A DNA stretch of 38,322 nucleotides. It comes from Chitinophagaceae bacterium. Its GTDB lineage: Bacteria; Bacteroidota; Bacteroidia; Chitinophagales; Chitinophagaceae. Positions within the stretch are counted from its first letter, which is position 1, and each line of letters begins with the position of its first letter. Below, one piece after another: positions 1 through 8,472 of this stretch. A model generated the notes under the pieces. That model ran no database searches. It was given only the letters and a program-made list of their open reading frames with translations, and was not told where the DNA came from. Made by a program: the position numbers and the translations under genes. Location: the NCBI GenBank assembly GCA_019747705.1, contig JAIEQM010000144.1, positions 1 to 38,322 on the forward strand, in the 5' to 3' direction.

Positions 1-114
1 TTTGGATTAACAGTTCCCGTTAGATGGCCTGTTCAAGACTTTAACTTTAAAGAACAATGGCATGCATGGCGCACAAAAAAAATCCCCTTGCAAAAACAAG
101 GGGATAAAAGTTAA
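1..114 (+). CDS. C-terminal end of an unidentified protein (partial)
   Basis: An open frame runs from base 1 to a TAA at 112-114 and gives 37 residues, including VPVRWPVQDF and QWHAWRTKK. It is cut off by the left edge of the window, so only the tail is visible. Codon choice looks like coding sequence, but I do not recognise the family. The hairpin that terminates the convergent receptor gene lies inside its last codons. It may also be a chance open frame. Confidence 0.4.
   Translation, partial: FGLTVPVRWPVQDFNFKEQWHAWRTKKIPLQKQGDKS
74..103 (-). terminator. Rho-independent terminator of the TonB-dependent receptor gene
   Basis: CCCCTTG at 84-90 and CAAGGGG at 97-103 form a 7-bp perfect stem with a 6-base loop. 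Read on the minus strand it is followed by a run of T (the A-run at 74-82). It lies 26 bases beyond the receptor stop codon, which fits the end of the minus-strand lipoprotein-receptor operon. Confidence 0.85.
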
Positions 115-128
115 GAAGTTGATCAAGT

Positions 129-2966
129 TTAGAAAATGTTATATCCAAAGCTCACATAGTACAATCCACCAATTTCAGGATTGGCATAAGCTGTTTTGTA
201 ATATTTATTGAGCAGGTTGTTGGCGCCAACTTTAATGGCATTCTTTGTTTTATTGATGCGGAAGCTCACCTGTGCATCCAGCACACCAAACGCATCTACA
301 CGCCCCTGGAGGAAGGTTGATTCCCAGCGGTCAATTTGCGATTGCCATCTGTAAGTTGCAGAAGCGCTGATGTTTTTGGTAATCTTGCTATTGGCAACAG
401 TAATGTTATAACGCCAGGGAGAAGTATTGAAGAAAGATAATTGATCAGCCGGAGCATTTCTCAGCTCATTGTAAGAAACGTTACTGCTGATAGCAAATCC
501 CTTATACACCTTCCAGTCAACGCTGGCACCCCATCCAAATGTCTTAACATTGCCTGCTGCATTTACTGACATACCAAATGTTCTTTGGTTGGGAGTACCG
601 GGAGCCTGAACTAAAATAGCCGTTGAAATAAAGTTGGTATAAATAGCATAATAAGCATAGGCATCAAACAACAGTTTCTTTGCAATTACACCACGGTATC
701 CAACTTCAAATGAGTTTACAACTTCAGGGTTAAACGCTTTGTACTGGAATGCGTTTGTTGCCGTAGGAGCAGGTCCCTGTCCACGTGCTGCACGGCCAAT
801 AGTTGCGCTATCCCAAACCTTGTTATTATCAAAGTTGTAAAAATCCCAAAGACTTCTCAAACCACCAATCAACATATTGCTTTTTTGACCCAGAGGCAGG
901 TTGATGTATTGGTTTTGAGTTGTGGGGAAACGATACGCCTGCTGGAAAGATAGACGAAGGAAATTATCCTTTGCAATCTTAAGGGTAGCAGTAGCTCTCG
1001 GGGTAAAACGCCCCTTAAAGTTGGTATTTTTATCATAGCGTCCTGCAACGGTTACTTTAAACCAATCTGTAACCTGCTTTTGAATCTGAACATAACCACC
1101 CAGTTCATTTATACCAATTCGGCTTCCAGTGGTATCTGTAAACAAAGTTCCTTGTGAGTTGAGTGAGAAATGACGGAACAAACCACCTACCTGCACTTCA
1201 GCCCAGGTAATTTTCTTAAAGTTATACATACCATCCACTACATACATATCTGTTTTATCAAAGAACTGTGCGCCACCTCTTGAAATAGGAATTTGGCTAA
1301 CCTGATCTTTTAAAGTATTAAAAGCAGGGCTGCCAGGCAAAGGACGATTCGCATCTGCCGCCTGGCGTGCTAAAAAATTTGCCTGGTCTTCTGAAAAATT
1401 TACACCAGAAAAACCGGGCAAAGTACCGCCTCTTGCAGCTGCCCATGTTCCTATATAAGTCGGAAACCATGTTGATGAACTCTCAGAAGTGCGTTGTAAC
1501 ATTTGTGATGCAAGAAGGGTAGCAGCATAGGATTTACCTGCGTTTTCCTGAGTAGTATATGCTTTTACAAAAAAATTATCACCCCTCAGCTCTATTTTAT
1601 ACTGGCCAATCTGAGCATCTTTAAGGGAGTACCTGTCTGCACCCGTATAAACAGTAGTGGCAGAACCCCAATAACCTACCAGGGAAAGTTCAAGGTTGGG
1701 CTTTATTTTATAATACAGACCTCCATTGAATTTAACATTGTAAGTGTTATAATCAACCAGGTCTCTTTCAGCATAACCTGTGCGGCTGATGATGGAGTCC
1801 GAGCCGGTTGCAAACAATTGACTGCTTTGCGAATTAGAAATAGAAGTAGCCTGCGCCCTGGCAATAGCATCAGCTTGTTGTGGCGTTGCTCCTCCGCTGA
1901 TAGCTTGTGCGTATACAGCAGCATAAGCCTGCTGAAAAATAGAACCACGGATGGCAGAACGCATATTTACAATCGGAGGAGTAGAACCTATCTGATCGCC
2001 ATACACATTCACCCCATTATAGCTTGGTTTGTTACGATCTCCAAAAACAGTAGTACCGTTTACCACATCATAGTTTCTTAAATCATTTGCCTGCCAGTCC
2101 TGTGCCTGTATATACTGACCGGCAATTTTAAACGCAAACTTTTCTGATATTTTTTTACCCCAGCGAAAATTCCAGTCATAATAAGGAGCCGCAGAACGTT
2201 GGCGGGCATCTGCATGCATTAACCCTTGTTTTACCTGGAAGCTTAAACCCTGGTATTTAAAGGGGTTCTTGCTGTTAATTAATAATGTACCATTCATACC
2301 ACCACTTCCATATAGTGCGGAAGAAGCGCCGGGCAGCAATTCCACATTATCAGCATCCAGCTCTGTTAAACCAACGATGTTTCCAACGGAGAAGTTTAAG
2401 CCGGGAGCCTGGTTATCCATACCATCAGTAAACTGGTTAAAACGAACATTACCGCTACCATTAAAACCACGGGTACCTATTGTACCAAACAATAGACCCG
2501 AACGAACATAATCAACACCTTTTAAATTTTGAACGGCATCATAGAAAGAAGCCTGGGGTGTTTCACGTATTTGGGCAGCGCTAATACGTTCAATAGAAAC
2601 GGGCGATTCAAGAATTTTGGTAGCCACACGTGTTGCAGAAACAACCACCTCCTGACCTAAAGACGCTTTTGTAGCCAGTATTATATCAACAGTTGCTGCA
2701 CTCGTAACATTAATTTCCTGGTCTTCAAAGCCAACAGATGAAACAACTAATGTTACAGGTAACTTATCTACGGTAAGTTTGAAATTACCTTTGTCATCGG
2801 TAAAAGTTCCTTTAGTAGTTCCTTTAATGCTCACCGAAACAGCAGAAAGTGTTTCGCCCGATGCCTTCGATTTTACAGTTCCAAAAATAGTGGTTTGTGC
2901 CTGTGCCGCCAGCCCGCTGAAGGCAACCAGCAGAAACAGGAAATATATTTTTATTTGCTTTTTCAT
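129..2966 (-). CDS. TonB-dependent outer-membrane receptor with carboxypeptidase-regulatory-like N-terminal domain
   Basis: This 945-aa protein is an outer-membrane active transporter of the TonB-dependent family, energised by TonB/ExbBD. The substrate cannot be told from sequence. A signal peptide (residues 1 to about 24, ending AAQAQ) is followed by a CarboxypepD_reg-like beta-sandwich (about 26-98, with GTVKSKASGETL and GTFTDDKGNFKL), a TonB-box-like QEVVVSATR (105-113), and a plug domain (about 118-235, with TRGFNGSGNVRF and LPGASSALYGSGGMNG). The rest is a beta-barrel ending in aromatic YYVSFGYNIF, as usual for barrel assembly. It starts 22 bases after the stop of the upstream lipoprotein gene, so the two are probably co-transcribed. 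That suggests the lipoprotein is a partner, but there is no SusD here, so this is not a classical polysaccharide-utilisation pair. Confidence 0.95.
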   Translation of the reverse strand: MKKQIKIYFLFLLVAFSGLAAQAQTTIFGTVKSKASGETLSAVSVSIKGTTKGTFTDDKGNFKLTVDKLPVTLVVSSVGFEDQEINVTSAATVDIILATKASLGQEVVVSATRVATKILESPVSIERISAAQIRETPQASFYDAVQNLKGVDYVRSGLLFGTIGTRGFNGSGNVRFNQFTDGMDNQAPGLNFSVGNIVGLTELDADNVELLPGASSALYGSGGMNGTLLINSKNPFKYQGLSFQVKQGLMHADARQRSAAPYYDWNFRWGKKISEKFAFKIAGQYIQAQDWQANDLRNYDVVNGTTVFGDRNKPSYNGVNVYGDQIGSTPPIVNMRSAIRGSIFQQAYAAVYAQAISGGATPQQADAIARAQATSISNSQSSQLFATGSDSIISRTGYAERDLVDYNTYNVKFNGGLYYKIKPNLELSLVGYWGSATTVYTGADRYSLKDAQIGQYKIELRGDNFFVKAYTTQENAGKSYAATLLASQMLQRTSESSSTWFPTYIGTWAAARGGTLPGFSGVNFSEDQANFLARQAADANRPLPGSPAFNTLKDQVSQIPISRGGAQFFDKTDMYVVDGMYNFKKITWAEVQVGGLFRHFSLNSQGTLFTDTTGSRIGINELGGYVQIQKQVTDWFKVTVAGRYDKNTNFKGRFTPRATATLKIAKDNFLRLSFQQAYRFPTTQNQYINLPLGQKSNMLIGGLRSLWDFYNFDNNKVWDSATIGRAARGQGPAPTATNAFQYKAFNPEVVNSFEVGYRGVIAKKLLFDAYAYYAIYTNFISTAILVQAPGTPNQRTFGMSVNAAGNVKTFGWGASVDWKVYKGFAISSNVSYNELRNAPADQLSFFNTSPWRYNITVANSKITKNISASATYRWQSQIDRWESTFLQGRVDAFGVLDAQVSFRINKTKNAIKVGANNLLNKYYKTAYANPEIGGLYYVSFGYNIF

Positions 2967-2988
2967 AAACGTATGTTTTGGGTTGGTA

Positions 2989-3861
2989 TTAGTTGTGGGT
3001 GATGATGGTTAAACCGGCAGCCGAGGTCGGCAAAGATGGGAAATGTACCCTTGCAACAACTGTATAGATTTTGCCCTCTCTTAATCTTATTGAAGGAATT
3101 GTGCCAACCGAAATTAAACTGCCGGCTATTCTAAATGCAAAATTATAACTACCGCTATCTATAACTGCATATTGATGCAATCTGGTGTTATTATACGCAT
3201 CCCCAAAACTGCGGGTAGAAAACAGCACTGCTCCATTTAAAGGGTTTGCAATAGCGCCGCCAGTTAATGCAATATCTACCGTATCTCTTCGGGGAAGGGA
3301 AGCAAGCAAGGCTTGAGGTATTGTATGTACAAAACGAACTTTTACTTTTCCGGCAGGTGGGTTCTCAAGATTATCCTCCATAATCAAAGTCTTATAAAAA
3401 GGCATAAAATCAAATGACAATGCAGAATAACTTTTGCCTGGTAAAAAGCTAGTTGTTCTGTCATATATTGTTGTTCCAGAACTTCCGGCCACTGCAAAAT
3501 TTAATCCAAATGCACCCGATTTTACCTGTGCATAACTAGCTGCAACCGTGGCAGCAGGAAAATTAAACAACGGAGACGAGGAAGGAACTCCCAAAGGATT
3601 GTCAATAGCAGCTCTGCTTAATGGGGTACCAGTCGTAATACTTGCAGAACCATAAATTACATTCGGAATTATTATTGAGCCATCCCACCTAACGTCAATC
3701 GAATCGCCACGACTCGGAAGTGGGCTTCCTAAGGGCGGCCTTAAAGCAAAATTGGCTACCAACAAACGTGCCTGTTGTTTGCCACTGTCATCTTGTTTAC
3801 AAGCAATCATAAAAGCCGACATTGTTAATGCCAGGCATACAATAAGGGAGAATTTTCTCAT
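2989..3861 (-). CDS. DUF4397-like lipoprotein, first gene of the receptor operon
   Basis: The product is a 290-aa predicted lipoprotein. I start it at the ATG at 3861 because it gives a clean lipoprotein signal: MRKFSLIVCLALTMSAFMIAC, with the lipobox cysteine followed by KQDD. The frame is open to 3942, but the extra 27 residues lie across the promoter at 3884-3913 and are not signal-like. The body has two related segments, each with a VRFVH or VANF strand followed by a D-x-VDI/IDV motif, as in DUF4397 domains of Bacteroidetes surface lipoproteins. The function of that domain is not established. The gene sits directly upstream of the TonB-dependent receptor and probably acts with it at the cell surface. 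Confidence 0.8.
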   Translation of the reverse strand: MRKFSLIVCLALTMSAFMIACKQDDSGKQQARLLVANFALRPPLGSPLPSRGDSIDVRWDGSIIIPNVIYGSASITTGTPLSRAAIDNPLGVPSSSPLFNFPAATVAASYAQVKSGAFGLNFAVAGSSGTTIYDRTTSFLPGKSYSALSFDFMPFYKTLIMEDNLENPPAGKVKVRFVHTIPQALLASLPRRDTVDIALTGGAIANPLNGAVLFSTRSFGDAYNNTRLHQYAVIDSGSYNFAFRIAGSLISVGTIPSIRLREGKIYTVVARVHFPSLPTSAAGLTIITHN

Positions 3862-3883
3862 ATAGCAGGGTTTACTGTGTGGG

Positions 3884-3913
3884 CAAAAATAGGTTTTACA
3901 ACCTAATTTCAAA
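3884..3913 (-). promoter_or_regulatory. Bacteroidetes-type promoter of the lipoprotein-receptor operon
   Basis: On the minus strand TTTG (3910-3913) is followed by 18 bases and TATTTTTG (3884-3891), a perfect match to the TTTG / TAnnTTTG pattern known from Bacteroides primary sigma-factor promoters. It lies 22 bases upstream of the chosen ATG at 3861 and supports that start. Confidence 0.75.
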
Positions 3914-4003
3914 ACTATTCTTTTAAAACTTAATTTCCACAAAAGTAGATAAGTTAATCGTGTAAATAAACTGTTGCAATTGCTGCCGCTTTAAATTCGC
4001 TGT

Positions 4004-4930
4004 ATGAATGTTATGCAATTTCCCCATCAAACAAATTTTTACAGCGGAAAAGTAAGGGATGTTTATACCCTTAATAATAATTTGCTGGTAATGGTGGCCA
4101 GCAACCGCATCAGCGCTTTTGATGTAATACTCCCCCGCCCCATTCCGTTTAAAGGTCAGGTTCTCAACCAGATAGCGGCTTATATGCTTAATGCCACAAA
4201 AGATATTTGCCCCAACTGGCTGCTGGATGTTCCTGCACCCAATGTATCCATCGGCAAAAAATGTGTGCCCTTTAAAATTGAAATGGTGGTGCGTGGCAAC
4301 CTGGTGGGTCATGCGTGGAGAACTTATTCAAGTGGCAGGAGAGAATTGTGCGGGGCGATGATGGTTGAAGGTTTGAAAGAAAATGACTTCTTCCCCACTC
4401 CCATTATTACACCTTCTACAAAAGCAGATGCCGGGCATGATGAAGACATCAGCCCCAAAGAAATTATTGAAAAAGGTTTGTGCACCGCTGAGGAATGGAA
4501 GGTGCTGAGCGATTATGCCTTGAAATTATTTGGAAGAGGTAAAGAAATTGCGGCTAAACGGGGTTTGATATTAGCTGATACCAAATATGAATTCGGCAAA
4601 CTCAACGGAGAAATTGTGCTGATGGATGAAATTCATACCCCTGATTCTTCCCGGTATTTTTATGCCGATGGTTTTGAAGAACGGCAGCAAACAGGTGAAC
4701 GTCAAAAACAACTCAGCAAAGAATTTGTACGGGAATGGCTGATTGCCAATAATTTTATGGGTAAAGAAGGGCAAACCGTTCCTGAAATGACAGATGAATG
4801 GGTTGATACCATCTCCAAAAGATATATTGAGCTGTATGAAAAAGTAATTGGTGAAAAATTTGTGCCGGAAGAGCTGAGTGATGAAGAAACATTTGAAAGA
4901 ATTACCAGCTCCCTCCAAAAACTTTCCTGA
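4004..4930 (+). CDS. purC: Phosphoribosylaminoimidazole-succinocarboxamide (SAICAR) synthase
   Basis: The 308-aa enzyme joins CAIR and aspartate using ATP in de novo purine synthesis, in the cytoplasm. The N-terminal [10 protein letters not shown] is the ATP-binding strand region of the SAICAR synthetase fold. [25 protein letters not shown] and LADTKYEFG match the family signatures, and [11 protein letters not shown] is the conserved C-terminal motif. The length of about 300 residues is that of the longer, Ade1-like form rather than the roughly 240-residue E. coli form. It is transcribed divergently from the lipoprotein gene and stands alone with respect to other pur genes. Confidence 0.97.
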   Translation: MNVMQFPHQTNFYSGKVRDVYTLNNNLLVMVASNRISAFDVILPRPIPFKGQVLNQIAAYMLNATKDICPNWLLDVPAPNVSIGKKCVPFKIEMVVRGNLVGHAWRTYSSGRRELCGAMMVEGLKENDFFPTPIITPSTKADAGHDEDISPKEIIEKGLCTAEEWKVLSDYALKLFGRGKEIAAKRGLILADTKYEFGKLNGEIVLMDEIHTPDSSRYFYADGFEERQQTGERQKQLSKEFVREWLIANNFMGKEGQTVPEMTDEWVDTISKRYIELYEKVIGEKFVPEELSDEETFERITSSLQKLS

Positions 4931-4972
4931 TTGAAAAATTGAGTGTAGCTTGGGAGTTATTAAACTTCTTTT

Positions 4973-5410
4973 ATGACTCCCGATTCCATCTTCAGCATCT
5001 GCAACAGCATTGCCCTCATCGGCTGGATTATTTTAATTTCTGTAAGTCCTTTTTGGTTTGATACAGATAAATTATTAATCGGCATCATCGTTACCTTGTT
5101 TGCCATTGTGTATGCATGGTGCATCAGCCAGAGTTTTGCAGCAGGGGATGTTGAAAAATTTTCAACGCTCGATGGAGTGATGAGTTTGTTCACCAATAAA
5201 ATGGCGGTAACAGCAGGATGGGTGCATTACCTGGCATTTGATTTAATGACGGGCATCTGGATTAAAAAGAATTCCATGAAGTATGGCATTAGCCACTGGC
5301 TCATCATTCCCTGCCTGCTGTTTACATTTATGCTGGGCCCTGTTGGTTTGCTGCTGTATTTGATTATAAGATTGATGAGAACCAAACAATATTTTGCAGA
5401 TAATTATTAA
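4973..5410 (+). CDS. ABA4-like (DUF4281) small membrane protein
   Basis: The 145-aa protein has four hydrophobic segments (about residues 10-28, 33-50, 78-95 and 105-130). Motifs typical of the ABA4-like family are present: WVHYLAFDLMTGIW and, near the end, a PCLLFTFMLGPVGLLLYLIIR segment. The plant member ABA4 is needed for neoxanthin synthesis, but bacterial members have no settled function, so only membrane location and family are claimed. It lies 42 bases after purC and 9 bases before the next membrane-protein gene, with which it is probably co-transcribed. Confidence 0.8.
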   Translation: MTPDSIFSICNSIALIGWIILISVSPFWFDTDKLLIGIIVTLFAIVYAWCISQSFAAGDVEKFSTLDGVMSLFTNKMAVTAGWVHYLAFDLMTGIWIKKNSMKYGISHWLIIPCLLFTFMLGPVGLLLYLIIRLMRTKQYFADNY

Positions 5411-5419
5411 TGTGTTGTT

Positions 5420-6190
5420 ATGAACAGTTTCTTAACTGAACTAAAAAACAGGAATGAGATGTTGTACTGGGCAGGATGGCTTTTTATTGCCGGCGCTGTT
5501 ATATGCGTTGCACTCATATTTACTTCTGATAAACAGGTGCTCGGTATTAATGCCCGGTATAAGCCTGTAAAATTTTTTCTTTCTTCAGCCATTTTGATGT
5601 GGACGATGGGATGGATCCTGGTTTATTTACAGGAAGAACAAAAAGTAAATGTTTACAGTTGGGTGGTTATTCTTGTACTTGCATTTGAACTCATTTATAT
5701 TGTTTGGCAGGCAGCTAAAGGTGAACTTTCACATTTCAACATCAGTTCTCCGTTTAAATCAATGATGTTTAGTTTGATGGGTATTGCCATTAGTATTATG
5801 ACAGCGTGGACGGGTTATATTGCCTTTTTAATTTTTCAAAAATCATTTCCAACACTTCCTGATGCTTATGTTTGGGGAATCAGGCTGGGGTTAGTACTGT
5901 TTGTGATTTTTGCATTTGCAGGTGGTATAATGGCTGCAAAACTCAGTCATAATGTGGGTGGTGAAATGACCGCCAGCGAAGGATTACCCATTCTTAACTG
6001 GAGTAAACAGTTTGGCGATTTAAGAGTGCCGCATTTTTTAGGAATGCATGCGCTGCAAATTTTACCGTTGATTGGTTTTTATATCAGCAAAACAAAATCA
6101 TCCATTATCATTATTGCCGTTGTTTATTTTATCTTAGTTACAGCAAGCCTGGTACAGGCATTGAATGGCAAACCGTTGATTAAATCATAA
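5420..6190 (+). CDS. Conserved hypothetical multi-pass membrane protein
   Basis: This 256-aa protein has about seven hydrophobic segments. Notable conserved-looking stretches are YKPVKFFLSSAILMWTMGW near residues 47-65 and LNWSKQFGDLRVPHFLGMHALQ near residues 193-214; the polar His and Arg residues beside the later membrane segments may be functional. I do not recognise a characterised family. It follows the ABA4-like gene by 9 bases, so the pair likely forms one transcript, and the pseudogene downstream begins 10 bases after its stop. Confidence 0.75.
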   Translation: MNSFLTELKNRNEMLYWAGWLFIAGAVICVALIFTSDKQVLGINARYKPVKFFLSSAILMWTMGWILVYLQEEQKVNVYSWVVILVLAFELIYIVWQAAKGELSHFNISSPFKSMMFSLMGIAISIMTAWTGYIAFLIFQKSFPTLPDAYVWGIRLGLVLFVIFAFAGGIMAAKLSHNVGGEMTASEGLPILNWSKQFGDLRVPHFLGMHALQILPLIGFYISKTKSSIIIIAVVYFILVTASLVQALNGKPLIKS

Positions 6191-6200
6191 AAAAGAATCT

Positions 6201-6453
6201 ATGCAAACAATCCTTGGCTCAAACGGCGTCATTGGCACACATATCGCCAAAACACTTCCTCAGTTTACCAATCAAATACGGTTAGTAAGCCGGAAGGTTT
6301 GATTATAATATTGCAGAAGCTGTAGAAATGTTATACCAGAGTGAGGCCGATTATTTATTCAGCAGTGAGAAGTTTGCGAAAGCGTTCCCTCAGTTCCATA
6401 TCACTACTTACGACGAAGGAATTAAAGCAACAGCAGCAGCATATAAAAAATGA
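6201..6453 (+). pseudogene. Remnant of an NAD-dependent epimerase/dehydratase with a large internal deletion
   Basis: The first frame (6201-6302) reads MQTILGSNGVIGTHIAKTL and on to RLVSRKV before a TGA. This is the Rossmann beta-alpha-beta start of an NAD(P)-binding epimerase. The +1 frame then reads DYNIAEAVEMLYQ, YLFSSEKFAKAFPQF and TYDEGIKATAAAYKK to a TGA at 6451, which resembles the C-terminal end of such a protein. Together only about 83 codons remain of a protein that is normally near 300 aa. The junction at about 6298-6301 therefore marks a deletion of roughly 200 codons plus a frame change. The remnant sits where a third gene of the preceding operon would be. Confidence 0.75.
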
Positions 6454-6493
6454 TGCTACCTTACAAACTGTTTAAAAATACAAAACTGAAATG

Positions 6494-6591
6494 CTTTGTG
6501 TACTTTGTGCTGTATTTTCGTTGTGTACCTTTGTGGTACTATATTTTTTTTGACCACAAAGAACACGAAGTTTTTCACAAAGAACACAAAG
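6494..6591. repeat. Long imperfect inverted repeat between genes
   Basis: CTTTGTGTACTTTGTG (6494-6509) pairs with CACAAAGAACACAAAG (6576-6591) with one mismatch. The inner CGTTGTGTACCTTTGTGGT pairs imperfectly with ACCACAAAGAACACGAAG. The result is a long hairpin built from repeated CTTTGTG words. It lies between the epimerase remnant and the lactonase gene and may be a dispersed intergenic repeat; copies elsewhere cannot be checked here. Confidence 0.6.
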
Positions 6592-6641
6592 AAAGGATCA
6601 TACATTTTTGCCGGCTTAATTTTTAAAAGCTACTTACCAGC

Positions 6642-7742
6642 ATGAAATATATTTTTGGTTTCTTACTTATCTTTCCTTTTACATTACAGGCACAGGTTCA
6701 GCAACTGCTTATTGGTACTTACACCAGTACCACCAGCGAAGGAATTTATGTTTACAGCTTCAATAGCACAGATGCGTCTTCAAAATTCCTGAGCAGCGCC
6801 AAAGCATCCAACCCTTCTTTCCTGGCCGTATCGGCCAATCAAAAATTTGTTTATGCCGTAAATGAAAATAATCCCGGCACAGTTTCCTCTTTTTCATTTC
6901 ACAAAGATTCAGGCACATTAACGTTTTTAAATTCGGTTGAAACCAAGGGTGCACATCCCTGCTATATTTCGCTTGATAAAAAATCGAAGCATGCGGTTGT
7001 GGGTAATTACAGCGGCGGTAATCTTTCTGTATTTGATGTAAATGGAGATGGAACTTTAAGTGAGGCCAAACAAACCATACAGCATAATGGCAACAGTGTA
7101 AACCGCCAGCGCCAGGAAAAAGCACATGTGCATGCAACCGTTTTTTCGCCAGACTATAAATTTTTATTTGTTCCTGATTTGGGAATGGATAAATTGATGA
7201 TTTATAAAGCAGACAGCCGAACAGGCATGCTTACAGCAGCCGAAAATGCAGAAGAGCTTATGAACCCGGGTGCAGGGCCACGTCACCTGGAATTTCACCC
7301 CAACAAAAAATTTCTTTTTTTAATCGAAGAATTATCAGGCGCTGTAAGTGTATTTAAATATGAAGAAGGGAAATTAACACTTGTTCAAAACATTTCTTCT
7401 CATCCCATAGATTTTAAAGGCGCTAAAGGAAGTGCTGATATTCATGTGAGCCCCGATGGGAAATTTTTGTACTGCAGCAACCGTGGTGATGCCAACTCCA
7501 TTGCTGTTTTTTCAATTAATGAAGAAACAGGGATATTGATACCTGCTGGATTTCAATCCACACTCGGTATTCATCCAAGAAATTTCACAATTGATCCATC
7601 AGGAAATTTTTTACTCGTTGCCAACAGGGATAGCGATGAAGTGGTGGTTTTTAAAAGAGATATATCAACAGGAATGCTAACTGATACCGGGCAAAGAATT
7701 AAAGTACCAAGACCTGTTTGCTTGAAATGGATTGCACTTTAA
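6642..7742 (+). CDS. Secreted lactonase-family (6-phosphogluconolactonase-like) beta-propeller protein
   Basis: The 366-aa protein has a signal peptide (MKYIFGFLLIFPFTLQAQ) followed by repeated propeller blades. They carry the recurring pattern of a HP/SPDG turn, then KFL(F/Y)V, then a residue pair and a VF strand, for example SPDYKFLFVPDLGMDKLMIY, FHPNKKFLFLIEELSGAVSVF and DPSGNFLLVANRDSDEVVVF. This is the seven-bladed lactonase family (PF10282) that includes E. coli Pgl and muconate-cycloisomerase-like enzymes. A signal peptide argues against the cytosolic pentose-phosphate role, so the substrate is left open. It appears to be monocistronic. Confidence 0.88.
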   Translation: MKYIFGFLLIFPFTLQAQVQQLLIGTYTSTTSEGIYVYSFNSTDASSKFLSSAKASNPSFLAVSANQKFVYAVNENNPGTVSSFSFHKDSGTLTFLNSVETKGAHPCYISLDKKSKHAVVGNYSGGNLSVFDVNGDGTLSEAKQTIQHNGNSVNRQRQEKAHVHATVFSPDYKFLFVPDLGMDKLMIYKADSRTGMLTAAENAEELMNPGAGPRHLEFHPNKKFLFLIEELSGAVSVFKYEEGKLTLVQNISSHPIDFKGAKGSADIHVSPDGKFLYCSNRGDANSIAVFSINEETGILIPAGFQSTLGIHPRNFTIDPSGNFLLVANRDSDEVVVFKRDISTGMLTDTGQRIKVPRPVCLKWIAL

Positions 7743-7755
7743 AAGAAGTAATGTT

Positions 7756-8397
7756 TTAAGAATAATTCCTCGCACCAAACAACAAACTTCCGATGCGAAC
7801 CATCGTGCTCCCTTCTTCCACGGCTATTTCATAATCACCACTCATACCCATGGAAAGAATTTTGAATTGGGGAAATTCATCATACATCTTTTTTAAACCC
7901 CGGAATTCATTACGTACCTGCTCTTTATCATTACTAAAACTGGCCATTCCCATTAATCCGCAAACAGTAGTGTTACTTAATTGCACCTGCATAGCTGCTT
8001 TTAATTCTTCTTCATTCAGTCCAAACCTGGTTTCTTCTTCAGCTATGTGAATTTGCAGCAGCACATCAATTATGCGGTTTAGCTTTAAAGCCTGCTTATT
8101 GATCTCTTTCAATAATTTCTCACTGTCCACTCCGTGTACCAGCTGCACAAAAGGAGCGATATATTTTACCTTATTGCTTTGCAGATGACCGATAAAATGC
8201 CAGCGGATATCTTTGGGTAATTGTGCAGCTTTGTCCACCAGTTCCTGCACATAATTTTCACCAAAATCCCTCTGGCCCAATTCATATAATTCCAAAATAT
8301 CAGAAACAGGTTTTGTTTTGGAAACAGCAACCAGGGTTACCTTCCCGGCATCAAGTTGTTCTTTAATTTGTAAGTAGGCATCTTTATTAACCGGCAT
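7756..8397 (-). CDS. YggS/PROSC-family pyridoxal-phosphate-binding homeostasis protein
   Basis: The 213-aa single-domain TIM-barrel protein binds pyridoxal 5'-phosphate and helps keep free PLP and amino acid pools balanced; family members have no clear catalytic activity. VTLVAVSKTKPV carries the PLP lysine. GQRDFGENYVQEL, IRWHFIGHLQSNKVK, LVHGVDS, the GLMGMASF strand and SMGMSGDYEIAVEEGSTMVRIGS are the standard family motifs, the last binding phosphate. It is slightly shorter than the usual 225-235 aa. It is downstream of the acyl-CoA dehydrogenase on the same strand but separated from it by a terminator, so it probably has its own promoter. Confidence 0.93.
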   Translation of the reverse strand: MPVNKDAYLQIKEQLDAGKVTLVAVSKTKPVSDILELYELGQRDFGENYVQELVDKAAQLPKDIRWHFIGHLQSNKVKYIAPFVQLVHGVDSEKLLKEINKQALKLNRIIDVLLQIHIAEEETRFGLNEEELKAAMQVQLSNTTVCGLMGMASFSNDKEQVRNEFRGLKKMYDEFPQFKILSMGMSGDYEIAVEEGSTMVRIGSLLFGARNYS

Positions 8398-8419
8398 GGC
8401 TCAAAATTATTTAAAATAA

Positions 8420-8452
8420 AAATGTGCTGACTGTTTTCAAATCAGCACATTT
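8420..8452 (-). terminator. Rho-independent terminator of the acyl-CoA dehydrogenase gene
   Basis: AAATGTGCTGA (8420-8430) and TCAGCACATTT (8442-8452) form an 11-bp perfect stem with an 11-base loop. On the minus strand it is followed by a T-rich stretch (TTATTTT). It begins 21 bases after the acyl-CoA dehydrogenase stop codon. Confidence 0.8.
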
Positions 8453-8472
8453 AACAGTATTGCTTTATTAAC

